Shown here one piece after another: positions 8,908-17,672 of a stretch of DNA of 64,000 nucleotides. The notes under the pieces were generated by a model, which was not told the origin of the DNA, searched no databases, and was given only the letters and a program-made list of their open reading frames with translations. Location: NCBI RefSeq assembly GCF_042677945.1, contig NZ_JBHUDN010000006.1, one strand, 5' to 3'. This DNA comes from Haloplanus litoreus (GTDB lineage: Archaea > Halobacteriota > Halobacteria > Halobacteriales > Haloferacaceae). Position 1 is the stretch's first letter. Each line of letters opens with the position of its first letter. The position numbers and the translations under genes were made by a program.

Positions 8908-10467
8908 GTGAGCGAACGGCACGGGAACTCCGACGACGGGCGGGTCGGGGGAGCCGTTGGCGACGACCTGGTCGACTTCCTCGCCGATCACTCCCGGAAC
9001 GCGGGGCTGACGGGGGGACTGGAACCGTGGGTTGCCGGCCTGTCGGTCGTGTGGCGGCGGCGTCTCGGAAGCGGCGTCGTCTCCGGGATCGGACTGCTGC
9101 TGCTCGGGGGTCCCGTCTACCACCTGATCCGCCATCCGACGACGCTCGAGTCGTTGCTCGGTGACGCGTTGCCGCTCTCTTTCGCCCTCGTGTTGCTGGT
9201 GACGGGCGTGTGGCTCCGGTGGGGGAGCGACGACGACATGACGCCGGTGGTGACGGCGTTCTGGGTCACGACCTGTCTCGTCGTCACCGGACTCGTCGCG
9301 GCGTACTTTCTCACCTTGCACGGGACCCACGGGCACGTCGTCGAAGCGCCCGCGTTTCTCGTCTACGACGTGGCCGCGACGGGTGCCGTGGCCGGACTCG
9401 TCATCAGCCGGTACGACGTCCGCGCACGGAGCCGGCACCGCCGCCTGAGCGAACAGGAACGCCAGTTTCGGGCGGTGTTCGAGGGGACGCTCGACGCCCT
9501 CGTCATCACCGACGATCAGGGCCAGTACGTGGCCACCAACCCCGCGGCGGCCGAACTGTTCGGCGTCCCTCGTACGGAGCTCGTGGGCAAGCGAATCGAG
9601 GACTTCGTACCCGAGGAGACGAACGTTCGGGCGCGGTGGTCGTCGTTCCTCGACGCGGGCGGTCGTCGTGGCGAGTTCGAACTGGTGCGACCGGACGACG
9701 AGACTCGAACCGTCGCCGTCGCCGCCACCGCGAACGTCCTCCCGGGGCGCCACCTCGCGGCACTTCGTGACGTGACCGAGCGCACCGAACGCGAACGCGA
9801 ACTCGACGAGGAGCGGGCCCGCGTGGAGTTTCTCAACCGCCTGCTCAGACACAACGTCCTCAACGGCATGAACCTCGTGCTGGCGAAACTCGACTCGCTG
9901 GCGACGGCGGTGACGGACGAGCGCCGGGGGGACCTAGACGTTGCCCGCCACCGGAGCGAGGAGATCGTCGATCTCGTCCAGACTGCGCGGCGACTCGCGA
10001 CCGGCGTGACCGAGCAGCCGAGCGACCACGGCGTCCCGATCGCTGAGACGCTGGCCGACTCGGTAGCGGCGATTCGGGAGACGTATCCGCGGGCGACCGT
10101 CGAGTTCGCGCCGCCCGACGACGACCCGACCGTCCGCGCCGACGACATGCTCGAGACGGTGTTCGATCACCTGTTGACGAACGCGGTCGAACACAACGAC
10201 CCGGCGTCGGTTCGCATCTCGGTCGGCGTCGATTCGGATGCGGAGACGGTCACGGTCCGCGTTGCCGACGACGGCGTCGGTATCCCCGCGGACCGACGCG
10301 ACGAACTGTTCGACGGCGGGTTCAGCCACACCCGCGACTGGGGCGGCTTCGGGCTCTCCATCGTCGACATCCTCGTCGACGAGTACGGCGGCCGGGTCTG
10401 GACCGAAGCCAACGACCCGAGCGGCGTCGTGTTCTACGTCGAACTCCAACGCGCGGCGGAGTCGTAG
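8908..10467 (+). CDS. membrane-bound PAS sensor histidine kinase
   Basis: A 519-residue protein with a GTG start at 8908. Residues about 54-168 hold four hydrophobic helices, so the input domain is embedded in the membrane. A PAS domain follows (about 185-290, EGTLDALVITDDQGQYVATNPAAAELF in part). The H-box reads LLRHNVLNGM, typical of haloarchaeal kinases, and the ATPase domain carries the N-box TNAVEHND, G1 DDGVGIP and G2 GGFGLSIV. No response regulator lies beside it. It begins 69 nt after pccX, so control of carboxylase expression is possible but unproven. Confidence 0.93.
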   Translation: MSERHGNSDDGRVGGAVGDDLVDFLADHSRNAGLTGGLEPWVAGLSVVWRRRLGSGVVSGIGLLLLGGPVYHLIRHPTTLESLLGDALPLSFALVLLVTGVWLRWGSDDDMTPVVTAFWVTTCLVVTGLVAAYFLTLHGTHGHVVEAPAFLVYDVAATGAVAGLVISRYDVRARSRHRRLSEQERQFRAVFEGTLDALVITDDQGQYVATNPAAAELFGVPRTELVGKRIEDFVPEETNVRARWSSFLDAGGRRGEFELVRPDDETRTVAVAATANVLPGRHLAALRDVTERTERERELDEERARVEFLNRLLRHNVLNGMNLVLAKLDSLATAVTDERRGDLDVARHRSEEIVDLVQTARRLATGVTEQPSDHGVPIAETLADSVAAIRETYPRATVEFAPPDDDPTVRADDMLETVFDHLLTNAVEHNDPASVRISVGVDSDAETVTVRVADDGVGIPADRRDELFDGGFSHTRDWGGFGLSIVDILVDEYGGRVWTEANDPSGVVFYVELQRAAES

Positions 10468-10509
10468 CCGCCGCTCTCGACCCGTGGTGATTCGAGAAGA
10501 CGTGCCGGT

Positions 10510-10704
10510 TCAGGCCGCCGCCGCAGCGCCCGACTTCTTTCGGGTGATGTAGCCTGCGATCCGGTTGCGAACGCCCTTCGACTCGACGTTCGTCAGCTTG
10601 GTGACACTGTCTTTGTTCGTCTCGAAGTCGGTGTTGAACGCTTCCGGATACCGCTCGAGGAGGAGCCTGCCGAGCTGTTTGACGTATTTGGGTTTGATGG
10701 CCAT
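10510..10704 (-). CDS. rps17e: 30S ribosomal protein S17e
   Basis: A 64-residue basic protein beginning MAIKPKYVKQLGRLLLERYP, which matches the archaeal/eukaryotic S17e family for most of its length, with the segment VESKGVRNRIAGYITRK near the end. It is part of the small ribosomal subunit. The Ala-rich tail (five Ala) is a local feature. A TATA-like box on the minus strand (10727-10735) places the start at or near the ATG, so it is probably transcribed on its own although it lies only 24 nt after the DUF447 gene. Confidence 0.96.
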   Translation of the reverse strand: MAIKPKYVKQLGRLLLERYPEAFNTDFETNKDSVTKLTNVESKGVRNRIAGYITRKKSGAAAAA

Positions 10705-10726
10705 ACCGACTGTTGTGCCGTTGGGC

Positions 10727-10735
10727 CACTAAAGC
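10727..10735 (-). promoter_or_regulatory. TATA-like box for rps17e
   Basis: Minus-strand GCTTTAGTG, about 25 nt before the ATG. It overlaps the stop of the DUF447 gene, so the ribosomal gene can be expressed independently. Confidence 0.45.
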
Positions 10736-11334
10736 GATTCGTTCCGTCGCTCCCGCCACTCGGTCAGGTCGTCGAGGCGGGCGAAGGCCTCGCGTTCCGC
10801 CGGCCCCCCACAGCGCGCCACCGTCTCCGCGAAGTACGCGAGACGGTCGAGGAGGACAGCGGTGTCGAAGGCGGGGACGTCGAGACGGGAGGCGGCCACC
10901 GTCGCGTCGACGACGGCGTAGAAGCCCCGGTTGATCGTCGGCACCGTCTCCTCTCGAACGGCCGACTCGACTGGCGTGAGCGCCCAGCGAACCCACTCGG
11001 TGCCGTCCTCGACGCCCTCGTCGAGGCGCTCGGCGGTCACCTCGACCCACGCGGCCGCCCCCGTCCGCACGGGGTCGTCCGTCTCGGTCACGTCGAGAGC
11101 GGCGTCGACGAACTCCCGGGGGTCGGTCGTGAACTGGACGACTCCGCCGCCCCGGCGTTCGAAGTTGCCCCGGGTCCGAGTGCGCCCCCACGTCGTCGCG
11201 GTCGCGGCATCGTCGGCCGATTCGGGGGCGTGGAGACCGAGTGCGGCCTGATTCCACCGGTCGTTCGGACCGAGCGTCGCCACGACGGATTCGGTGACGC
11301 CGCGAAGGTCGACCGGCCACGTCGTGTCGGTCAC
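10729..11334 (-). CDS. DUF447 family protein (flavin-reductase-like fold)
   Basis: A 201-residue protein resembling the archaeal DUF447 family, with the segments VVATLGPNDRWNQAALGLH and FTTDPREFVDAALDVT. The family is thought to have a split-barrel FMN-binding fold; no activity is established. It begins with GTG at 11334, overlapping the stop of the CitG-like gene by 4 nt (GTGA), and is the last member of the cofD-dus-citG-like-DUF447 run. I recall that homologues of DUF447 and CitG-like genes occur in tetrahydromethanopterin-linked clusters of methylotrophs and methanogens, which suggests a cofactor role (inference). Confidence 0.75.
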   Translation of the reverse strand: MTDTTWPVDLRGVTESVVATLGPNDRWNQAALGLHAPESADDAATATTWGRTRTRGNFERRGGGVVQFTTDPREFVDAALDVTETDDPVRTGAAAWVEVTAERLDEGVEDGTEWVRWALTPVESAVREETVPTINRGFYAVVDATVAASRLDVPAFDTAVLLDRLAYFAETVARCGGPAEREAFARLDDLTEWRERRNESL

Positions 11335-12227
11335 ACCGGGACCCCCCGTTCGAGGGCGACGAAGGCCGCTGCCGCGGTGAGATCGGCGGTCGTTCCGGGG
11401 TTGATCCCCTCCGCGCGGAACGCCTCGGCCAGGTCCTCGGCAGCGTCGAGATCACCGCGAACCGCGTCGGCCCGGCGACTCACCGCCCGTGCCGTGTCGT
11501 CGCCGTGTTCGACGGCGACGAGCGTGTCCGGGCGTTCGGCGAGCAAGTCGAGGAAGGCCCGCGCGAGGCGGTCGGTGACCGGTCCCGCGTCGTCGAGAAC
11601 GGCGTCGGCGGCCGCGAACGTCCGCTCGAACCCAGTCGTCCACTCGCGGGCGTTGTCGTCACCGTCGGCGCTCAGTTCCATCACGTCCGCGAGCGTCAGG
11701 TCGCGCTCCCGGAGCGCCGGAATCGCGTCTGCGCCGCGGCGCACGTCGAGAGCGTCGGCCTCGGCCGGCGGGTCGTCTACCGCCACGTCGACGTGTTCGA
11801 AGGCGCGGTAGAAGCCCACCGCGTCGTCGACCGTCGTCGTCTCCACCACGTCGGCGACGCCCGTCGGCGAGAGCCGATCCGTCGCGGCCGCCCGAACCAG
11901 CGGGACGAGGAGGAGCAGACAGCCGAACTGCGTATTGTCGCCCTCCTGCTGGCTCATACCGCGGACCGAACGCTCGAAGGCGTCGCCGAGAGCCGGCGGC
12001 CCGTCGTTCCCGTCGCCCGTGGCCAGTTCCAGTCCAGCCCGTGCCCCCACCGCGCCCGCGAGGAAGTGTTCGAACAGCAGATCGTCGTGGTCGCGGCGGC
12101 GGTCCACGTTGCCCGGTTTGGGCGTACTCGCCACCTCGAGGAGGAGGGCGAGTTCGGCGTGATCGACCGGCGTCATGTCCGGACGGGGGTGCGCACTCCC
12201 CGGGGGACGTCGTCCCTCGCCGCTCAT
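11331..12227 (-). CDS. CitG-like triphosphoribosyl-dephospho-CoA synthase family protein
   Basis: About 298 residues. The family motif STPKPGNVDR is seen early (residues near 33-42 from the chosen start), and the later acidic and helical regions agree with the CitG/MdcB family, which makes the prosthetic-group precursor of citrate or malonate decarboxylase. No such enzyme is encoded nearby, so the true substrate is probably another nucleotide cofactor. The start at 12227 is chosen because its ATG overlaps the stop of the upstream dus-like gene (ATGA); an ATG at 12176 (MTPVDHAELALLLE) is an alternative that removes a Pro/Arg-rich leader. Confidence 0.75.
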   Translation of the reverse strand: MSGEGRRPPGSAHPRPDMTPVDHAELALLLEVASTPKPGNVDRRRDHDDLLFEHFLAGAVGARAGLELATGDGNDGPPALGDAFERSVRGMSQQEGDNTQFGCLLLLVPLVRAAATDRLSPTGVADVVETTTVDDAVGFYRAFEHVDVAVDDPPAEADALDVRRGADAIPALRERDLTLADVMELSADGDDNAREWTTGFERTFAAADAVLDDAGPVTDRLARAFLDLLAERPDTLVAVEHGDDTARAVSRRADAVRGDLDAAEDLAEAFRAEGINPGTTADLTAAAAFVALERGVPV

Positions 12228-13024
12228 CCAGGCACCTCCCTCTCCTCCTCTCTCTCCCCCTCCCGTTCCCGTTCGAGCGTCCGCCCGTCGTCCGCGCGAC
12301 GGCGCGCCCAGTCGTCGACGGCGCGGGCGACCCGTCGGAGGACGGCCGGATCGTCGCTCGGCCGGCCGACGCTGACGCCGTCGGCGCCGTAGGCGAGGTA
12401 CTCCCACGTCGTCTTCCGGTCGCGGACCCCGTTGTTCGCGAGGACGAACGAATCAGGGGCCGCGGCGGCGACGTCGGCGACGACGGCTTCGCTATCCATG
12501 GCGTCGACGTGGATCACGTCCGCGCCCGCGTTCGCGACCCGTCGCGCCGTCGCCGGGAGATCCACCCCGTCGACTTCGGCTCGCACCTTCACGCTCACCG
12601 TCGCGCCCGTCTCGCTCGCGGCGGCGACGTACCGCCGAAGCCGCGGCGTGTCGCGGAGGAGCGTCTCGCCACAGCCCACGGCGCAGAGTTCCGCTTGCCG
12701 GCAGTGGGCGTTGACCTCGACGACGGCGTCGTGACGGGCACAGACCGCGGCCACCTCGCGGATGGGGTCGACGGTGGCGCTTCGGACGTTCAGGCCCGCA
12801 CGGATCGGCGCGTCGGCGAGGGCGGCGAGTTCGGCGTCGACGAAGTCCAGGGGGTCGTCGGGGAGGAACTCCTCACGGCCGCGGGCCACCAGGTCGTGGG
12901 CGGCGGCGCGGGACGCGTCGTCGACGGCGAGGCCGCCCAGGAGGGCGAGGTCGGCGAATTCGGCGCCGGCACGCGCCCACGCGGCGTCCGCCGCACCGCT
13001 GAGGCTCGCCAGTGCCAGCATCAC
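12224..13024 (-). CDS. tRNA-dihydrouridine synthase-like TIM-barrel protein
   Basis: A 266-residue protein with a flavin-binding TIM-barrel pattern: LNVRS, EVNAHCRQAELCAVGCGETLL, VSVKVRAEVDG, HVDAMD, LANNGV and GADGVSVGRP. The last items correspond to the phosphate/FMN-binding loops of the Dus family. The usual NxGCP active-site sequence is replaced by NAHCRQ, so a true dihydrouridine synthase activity is uncertain. The tail from about residue 245 is a run of Glu and Arg. It starts at GTG 13024, overlapping the cofD stop by 4 nt (an ATG follows at 13021). The setting suggests a cofactor-linked flavoprotein. Confidence 0.72.
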   Translation of the reverse strand: MMLALASLSGAADAAWARAGAEFADLALLGGLAVDDASRAAAHDLVARGREEFLPDDPLDFVDAELAALADAPIRAGLNVRSATVDPIREVAAVCARHDAVVEVNAHCRQAELCAVGCGETLLRDTPRLRRYVAAASETGATVSVKVRAEVDGVDLPATARRVANAGADVIHVDAMDSEAVVADVAAAAPDSFVLANNGVRDRKTTWEYLAYGADGVSVGRPSDDPAVLRRVARAVDDWARRRADDGRTLEREREGEREEEREVPG

Positions 13025-14031
13025 CGCACCTCCGCGAGGGCGTCGGCGACGGCNNNNNNNNNNNNNNNNNNNNNNNNNNNNNNNNNNNNNNNNNNNNNNN
13101 NNNNNNNNNNNNNNNNNNNNNNNNNNNNNNNNNGGTCGAGGTCGGTGCCGTCCTCGCCGTCGAGGACGAACGCGTCGGCGAAGGGGTAGGCCTCGGCGAC
13201 GCCGGCGGTCGACGGGTCCCAGCCGACGCCGCGCATCAGATCGTCGGCCGGCCCGGAGAACACCTCGTCCTCGACGAACGGCGAGACGGCGACGACCGGC
13301 GTGTCGTCGAGGGCGTCCTCGACGCCGGGGAGCGCACGGATCGGCCCGACGCTCGTGACGGGGTTCGATGGACCGATGACGACCGGGGCATCGAGGGCGT
13401 CGCGGACGGCCGGCGTCGGGTCGGCCGTCTTCGCGCCCCGGAACTCCACGTCCGCGACCGGGGGCGCGGCGCGGTGGGCGACCCAGTACTCCTGGAAGTG
13501 CATCGCGCCCGAGTCGGTGTGGACGATGGTCGCCACGGGGTCGTCGCTCATGGGCAGGAGGGAGACGGTGAGGTCGAAGGCGTCGGCGAGGCGGCGGGTC
13601 ACCTCGGTCAGGGTCTGCCCCTCGTCCAGCAGGCTGGTTCGGGTGAGGTGGACGGCCCGGTCGCGGTCACCGATCTCCATGAACTCCGCGACGCCCGAGA
13701 AGCGACGCCAGCGGGCGATTCGGCGGCCGGCAGTCTGGCTGTCGGGCGGGAGGTATCGCGGGCCGCCGGAGAGGCCAGCGGCCGCTGCGAGTCGGTCGAG
13801 TTCCTCGTGCGTAGCTGTCGTGTCGCCGTCGATGCCCCACCACCGTTCGCGGTCGATCACCCCGCCGCCGCGGAAGAGGACGGTGTCGAGGTCAGGACAG
13901 ACGAGCAACCCGCCGAGTTCCACGTCGTCGCCAGTGTTGGCGACGACGGTGACTCGCTCCGGATCGAAGGCGGCCGCCACCCCGTCGAGGAGTTTGGGCG
14001 TGCCCGTCCCGCCGGCGAGAAACGTAACCAT
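13021..14031 (-). CDS. cofD: 2-phospho-L-lactate transferase (coenzyme F420 biosynthesis)
   Basis: About 336 residues, with the CofD signature VTFLAGGTGTPKLL at the N-terminus, then NTGDD, and PRYLPPDSQTAGRRIA in the middle. CofD joins the phospholactyl (or related) moiety to Fo to make F420-0 in the cytoplasm. An 80-base gap (13054-13133) removes residues near the C-terminus, but both sides are in one frame. The ATG at 14031 is chosen because the family begins with M-V-T-F-L-A-G-G; a longer frame upstream is not conserved. It heads the overlapping run with dus-like, citG-like and DUF447. Confidence 0.95.
   Translation of the reverse strand: MVTFLAGGTGTPKLLDGVAAAFDPERVTVVANTGDDVELGGLLVCPDLDTVLFRGGGVIDRERWWGIDGDTTATHEELDRLAAAAGLSGGPRYLPPDSQTAGRRIARWRRFSGVAEFMEIGDRDRAVHLTRTSLLDEGQTLTEVTRRLADAFDLTVSLLPMSDDPVATIVHTDSGAMHFQEYWVAHRAAPPVADVEFRGAKTADPTPAVRDALDAPVVIGPSNPVTSVGPIRALPGVEDALDDTPVVAVSPFVEDEVFSGPADDLMRGVGWDPSTAGVAEAYPFADAFVLDGEDGTDLDXXXXXXXXXXXXXXXXXXXXXXXXXXXAVADALAEVR
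13054..13133. other. assembly gap (80 N)
   Basis: Run of N within the 3' part of cofD. Confidence 0.99.
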
Positions 14032-14155
14032 GCGCGCCGTAGAGGGCGGGTGGATTTGTGCCTTTGGGGCGGCGACTGGCAGCGACGAGTACGGGTTGCC
14101 GTCCCCGCCGCACGCGTCCTTCACGTTTAGGACGCCGCCGACCGAAGGAGTGGGT

Positions 14156-14899
14156 ATGACCGGAATCGATGTCCTCCGGGACGACGTGTCGCTCGACGCA
14201 CCGACGCTGGTCGAGGGGTTGCCGGGAGTCGGACTGGTGGGGAAACTCGCCGCCGATCACCTCGCGGAGACGTTCGAGATGGTCCACTACGCAAACGTCC
14301 ACTGCGAGGGATTACCGCCGGTGACGACCTACGAGGACGGTGACCGGGAGTTGGTGACGCCGGTCCGACTGTACGCCGACCCGGAGCGGAATCTACTCGC
14401 CCTGCGGAGCGACGTGCCCGTCTCGCCGGGGGCGGCACTGGAGTTCGCGTCGTGTCTGGAGAGCTGGTACGACGATGGCGAGGTGACGCCCATCTACCTG
14501 AGTGGGATCGGTCGGGGACGAGCGGAGGAGGAGTCTCCCGGGCTGTACGGCGTCGGCACCGGAGCGGGGAGCGACCGCCTCGCGGAGGTGGGTATCGACT
14601 CGCCCGACGAGTCGGGACTCGTCTCGGGACCGACGGGCGCGCTGTTGAACCACGCGGTGCGAACCGGGCGGACGGCCGTGGGACTGATCGTGGAGTCGAC
14701 GCCGCAGTTCCCGGACCCGGAGGCGGCGGCCCACCTCGTCGAGGACGGTATCGGGCCGTTGCTCGGCTTTGCGGTGCCGGTCGACGACCTGATCGACCAC
14801 GCGGAGGAGATCAGGCAGGCGAAACGCCGTCTGGCCCGGCAGATGCAGGAGGCAGACGAGACGAGTTCGCAGGCCCGGCCGCTCGGGATGTATCAGTGA
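14156..14899 (+). CDS. PAC2-family protein with C-terminal HbYX-type tail
   Basis: A 247-residue protein of the PAC2/proteasome-assembly-chaperone family. The N-terminus has LVEGLPGVGLVGKLAADHL, the family's first strand and loop. The C-terminal 35 residues form a charged helix (AEEIRQAKRRLARQMQEADE in part) and end in Met-Tyr-Gln. Hydrophobic-Tyr-any at the extreme C-terminus is the HbYX pattern by which proteasomal ATPases and the archaeal PbaB chaperone dock on the 20S core. A paralogue with the same ending lies at 26226-26972. It is divergent from cofD, and starts at ATG 14156. Confidence 0.85.
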   Translation: MTGIDVLRDDVSLDAPTLVEGLPGVGLVGKLAADHLAETFEMVHYANVHCEGLPPVTTYEDGDRELVTPVRLYADPERNLLALRSDVPVSPGAALEFASCLESWYDDGEVTPIYLSGIGRGRAEEESPGLYGVGTGAGSDRLAEVGIDSPDESGLVSGPTGALLNHAVRTGRTAVGLIVESTPQFPDPEAAAHLVEDGIGPLLGFAVPVDDLIDHAEEIRQAKRRLARQMQEADETSSQARPLGMYQ

Positions 14900-14913
14900 G
14901 CGCGTTCTGCAAG

Positions 14914-14922
14914 CCTTAAGCG
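14914..14922 (+). promoter_or_regulatory. TATA-like box for grpE
   Basis: CCTTAAGCG, about 25 nt before the ATG of grpE, implying a leaderless transcript. Confidence 0.5.
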
Positions 14923-14944
14923 ACCCGAGGCGTTTCCTTCGACC

Positions 14945-15547
14945 ATGCAAGAGGATGCGGCCGACGGTACGACGACGGACGGCACCGTCCCCGACGGCGA
15001 GGACGCCGGCGAGACGGAGGCCCTCGCCGACCGGGTCGCCGAGTACGACACTGACCTCGGAGCGGCCGTCGAGGACCTCGAAGCCCGGATCGAGGACCTC
15101 GAAGCACAGTTGGCGGAGGAGGAGACCCGTGCCGACGACCTGGAGTCGCGACTGAAGCGCAAGCAGGCCGACTTCCAGAACTACAAGAAACGCGCCGAAC
15201 GGCAGAAAGAGGAGATCAAAGAGCGCGCAACCGAGGATTTCGTGGCGCGCCTGGTTCCGGTGCGCGACGACCTGGTGCGCGCCGTCGAACAGGACGACGA
15301 CGTCGACATCCGCGACGGTGTCGAGTCCACGCTGGCGTCGCTGGACCGCGTCCTCGAATCGGAGAACGTGGCGGCTATCGAACCGGAGGCGGGCGACGAG
15401 GTCGATCCGGTCCGCCACGAGGTGATGATGCGTGTCGAGAGCGACCTTCCGGAGGGTACCATCGTCGACGTCTACCGGCCCGGCTACGAGATGGCGGGGT
15501 CGGTCCTCCAGGAGGCACAGGTCACGGTCAGCGACGGATCGGCGTAG
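14945..15547 (+). CDS. grpE: nucleotide exchange factor GrpE
   Basis: A 200-residue acidic GrpE. Residues about 35-85 form the long dimerising coiled coil (EDLEARIEDLEAQLAEEE in part), followed by the conserved ADFQNYKKRAERQKEE segment and the C-terminal beta domain ending with GYEMAGSVLQEAQVTV. It releases ADP from DnaK. It is first in the order grpE-dnaK-dnaJ. The start is supported by the TATA-like box at 14914. Confidence 0.97.
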   Translation: MQEDAADGTTTDGTVPDGEDAGETEALADRVAEYDTDLGAAVEDLEARIEDLEAQLAEEETRADDLESRLKRKQADFQNYKKRAERQKEEIKERATEDFVARLVPVRDDLVRAVEQDDDVDIRDGVESTLASLDRVLESENVAAIEPEAGDEVDPVRHEVMMRVESDLPEGTIVDVYRPGYEMAGSVLQEAQVTVSDGSA

Positions 15548-15675
15548 GCGGACAGTGCCCCGACGCGATGAATTGCAGTTCTACATAAATGGCACTGGTG
15601 CCGAGTAACACCGGAGTCCGAAATCGACAGACGGTAGGGACCCGCTCTGGAGCGGTGCCTCGCCCTGTCTAGTAA

Positions 15676-15684
15676 CCTTTAACC
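15676..15684 (+). promoter_or_regulatory. TATA-like box for dnaK
   Basis: CCTTTAACC, about 28 nt before the dnaK ATG. The 163-nt space between grpE and dnaK also holds an AT-rich patch (CTACATAAATGG, about 15581-15592) that could be a second promoter. Heat-shock control through this region is plausible but not shown. Confidence 0.5.
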
Positions 15685-15710
15685 GAACTAAACCGGTAGT
15701 CAGGGACAAG

Positions 15711-17621
15711 ATGGCGAGCAACAAAATTCTGGGTATCGACCTCGGGACCACGAACAGCGCGTTCGCGGTCATGGAGGGAGGCGATCCGGAGATCATCGTA
15801 AACGGCGAGGGTGATCGGACGACACCCTCGGTCGTCGCCTTCACCGACGACGAACGGCTCGTCGGGAAGCCGGCGAAAAATCAGGCCGTCCAGAACCCCG
15901 AGCGGACGATCCAGTCGATCAAGCGTCACATGGGCGAGGAGGATTACGCCGTCGAGATCGACGGCGAGGACTACACGCCGGAGCAGATCTCGGCGATGAT
16001 CCTCCAGAAGATCAAGCGCGACGCGGAGGAGTACCTCGGGGACGAGGTGGAGAAAGCCGTCATCACGGTGCCGGCGTACTTCAACGACCGGCAGCGACAG
16101 GCGACCAAGGACGCCGGCGAAATCGCCGGCTTCGAGGTCGAACGCATCGTCAACGAGCCGACGGCGGCGTCGATGGCCTACGGCCTCGACGACGAATCCG
16201 ACCAGACGGTCCTCGTCTTCGACCTCGGGGGCGGCACCTTCGACGTGTCGGTCCTCGACCTGGGCGGCGGCGTCTACGAAGTCGTCGCCACGAACGGGGA
16301 CAACGACCTCGGCGGCGACGACTGGGACGAGGCGATCATCGACCACCTCGCCGAGGAGTTCGAGAACGAACACGGGATCGACCTCCGCGAGGACCGGCAG
16401 GCGCTCCAGCGGCTGAAAGACGCCGCCGAAGAGGCCAAGGTGGAACTCTCCTCGCGCAAGGAGGCAGACATCAACCTGCCGTTCATCACTGCAACGGACA
16501 ACGGGCCGGTCCATCTCGAAACGTCGCTCACCCGCGCGAAGTTCGAGTCGCTGACGAGTGACCTGCTGGAGCGGACGGTCGAACCGACCGAGCAGGCGCT
16601 CGCGGACGCGGGCTACTCCAAGAGCGACATCGACGAAGTGATTCTCGTCGGCGGGTCGACGCGGATGCCGCAGGTCCAAGAGAAAGTCGAGGACCTCGTC
16701 GGTCAGGAGCCGAAAAAGAACGTCAACCCCGACGAGGCCGTCGCGCTGGGTGCGGCGATCCAGGGCGGCGTCCTCGGCGGCGAAGTCGACGACATCGTCC
16801 TACTTGACGTGACGCCCCTGTCCCTGGGAATCGAAGTCAAGGGTGGCCTGTTCGAGCGTCTCATCGAGAAGAACACCACCATCCCGACCGAGGAATCGAA
16901 GATCTTCACGACCGCGGCGGACAACCAGACGATGGTCCAGGTCCGCGTCTTCCAGGGTGAACGCGAAATCGCCGAGGAGAACGAACTGCTCGGCGAGTTC
17001 CAGTTGACCGGCATCCCGCCGGCGCCCGCCGGCACGCCGCAGATCGAGGTCGGCTTCAACATCGACGAGAACGGCATCGTCAACGTCGAGGCCGAGGACA
17101 AAGGCTCCGGCAACGCCGAGTCGATCACCATCGAGGGCGGCGCCGGTCTCTCCGACGAAGAGATCGAGAAGATGCAGGCGGAGGCCGAGGAACACGCCGA
17201 GGAAGACCAGCAGCGTCGCGAGCGGATCGAAGCCCGCAACGACGCCGAGAGCGCGATCCAGCGCGCGGAGACGCTGCTCGAAGAGAACGAGGAGAACGTC
17301 GACGACGAGATCCGCGAGGCAGTCGAGGAGGCTATCGGCGCGGTCGAGGAGACCCTCGAGGACGAGGACGCGGAGACCGAGGAACTGAAGGAGGTCACCG
17401 AGACACTGTCCGAGGAACTCCAGGAGATCGGCAAGCAGATGTACCAGGAGCAGGCCCAACAGGCCCAGGCCGGCGCCGGTGGTGCGGGCGCCGGACCGGG
17501 CGGCATGGGCGGCATGGGCGGTGCCGGCCCCGGTGCGGGCGACGGCGACGGCGACGGCGACGGCGAGGAGTACGTCGACGCCGACTTCGAAGAGAAAGAC
17601 GACGACGAAGACGACGCGTAG
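15711..17621 (+). CDS. dnaK: chaperone DnaK (Hsp70)
   Basis: A 636-residue Hsp70. The ATPase domain (1 to about 360) has GIDLGTTNSAFAVMEGG, the phosphate-2 motif VFDLGGGTFDVSVLD and the adenosine motif ILVGGSTRMPQVQ. The linker and substrate-binding domain follow (DVTPLSLGIEVKGG onward), then the helical lid, and a Gly/Met-rich tail ending in an acidic stretch. Length and order of domains are normal. It binds exposed hydrophobic segments in the cytoplasm, with DnaJ and GrpE as partners. Its Gly-rich and acidic tail fits a halophile. Confidence 0.99.
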   Translation: MASNKILGIDLGTTNSAFAVMEGGDPEIIVNGEGDRTTPSVVAFTDDERLVGKPAKNQAVQNPERTIQSIKRHMGEEDYAVEIDGEDYTPEQISAMILQKIKRDAEEYLGDEVEKAVITVPAYFNDRQRQATKDAGEIAGFEVERIVNEPTAASMAYGLDDESDQTVLVFDLGGGTFDVSVLDLGGGVYEVVATNGDNDLGGDDWDEAIIDHLAEEFENEHGIDLREDRQALQRLKDAAEEAKVELSSRKEADINLPFITATDNGPVHLETSLTRAKFESLTSDLLERTVEPTEQALADAGYSKSDIDEVILVGGSTRMPQVQEKVEDLVGQEPKKNVNPDEAVALGAAIQGGVLGGEVDDIVLLDVTPLSLGIEVKGGLFERLIEKNTTIPTEESKIFTTAADNQTMVQVRVFQGEREIAEENELLGEFQLTGIPPAPAGTPQIEVGFNIDENGIVNVEAEDKGSGNAESITIEGGAGLSDEEIEKMQAEAEEHAEEDQQRRERIEARNDAESAIQRAETLLEENEENVDDEIREAVEEAIGAVEETLEDEDAETEELKEVTETLSEELQEIGKQMYQEQAQQAQAGAGGAGAGPGGMGGMGGAGPGAGDGDGDGDGEEYVDADFEEKDDDEDDA

Positions 17622-17634
17622 TTCCCGAGCCGCG

Positions 17635-17645
17635 TTTTTGAAATA
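17635..17645 (+). promoter_or_regulatory. T-tract and AT-rich box between dnaK and dnaJ
   Basis: Five T followed by GAAATAG, 14 nt after the dnaK stop and about 28 nt before the dnaJ ATG. It could end dnaK transcripts or serve as the dnaJ TATA element; the two cannot be told apart by eye. Confidence 0.35.
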
Positions 17646-17672
17646 GGTAGGAACGGTACGAGACCACAACTA

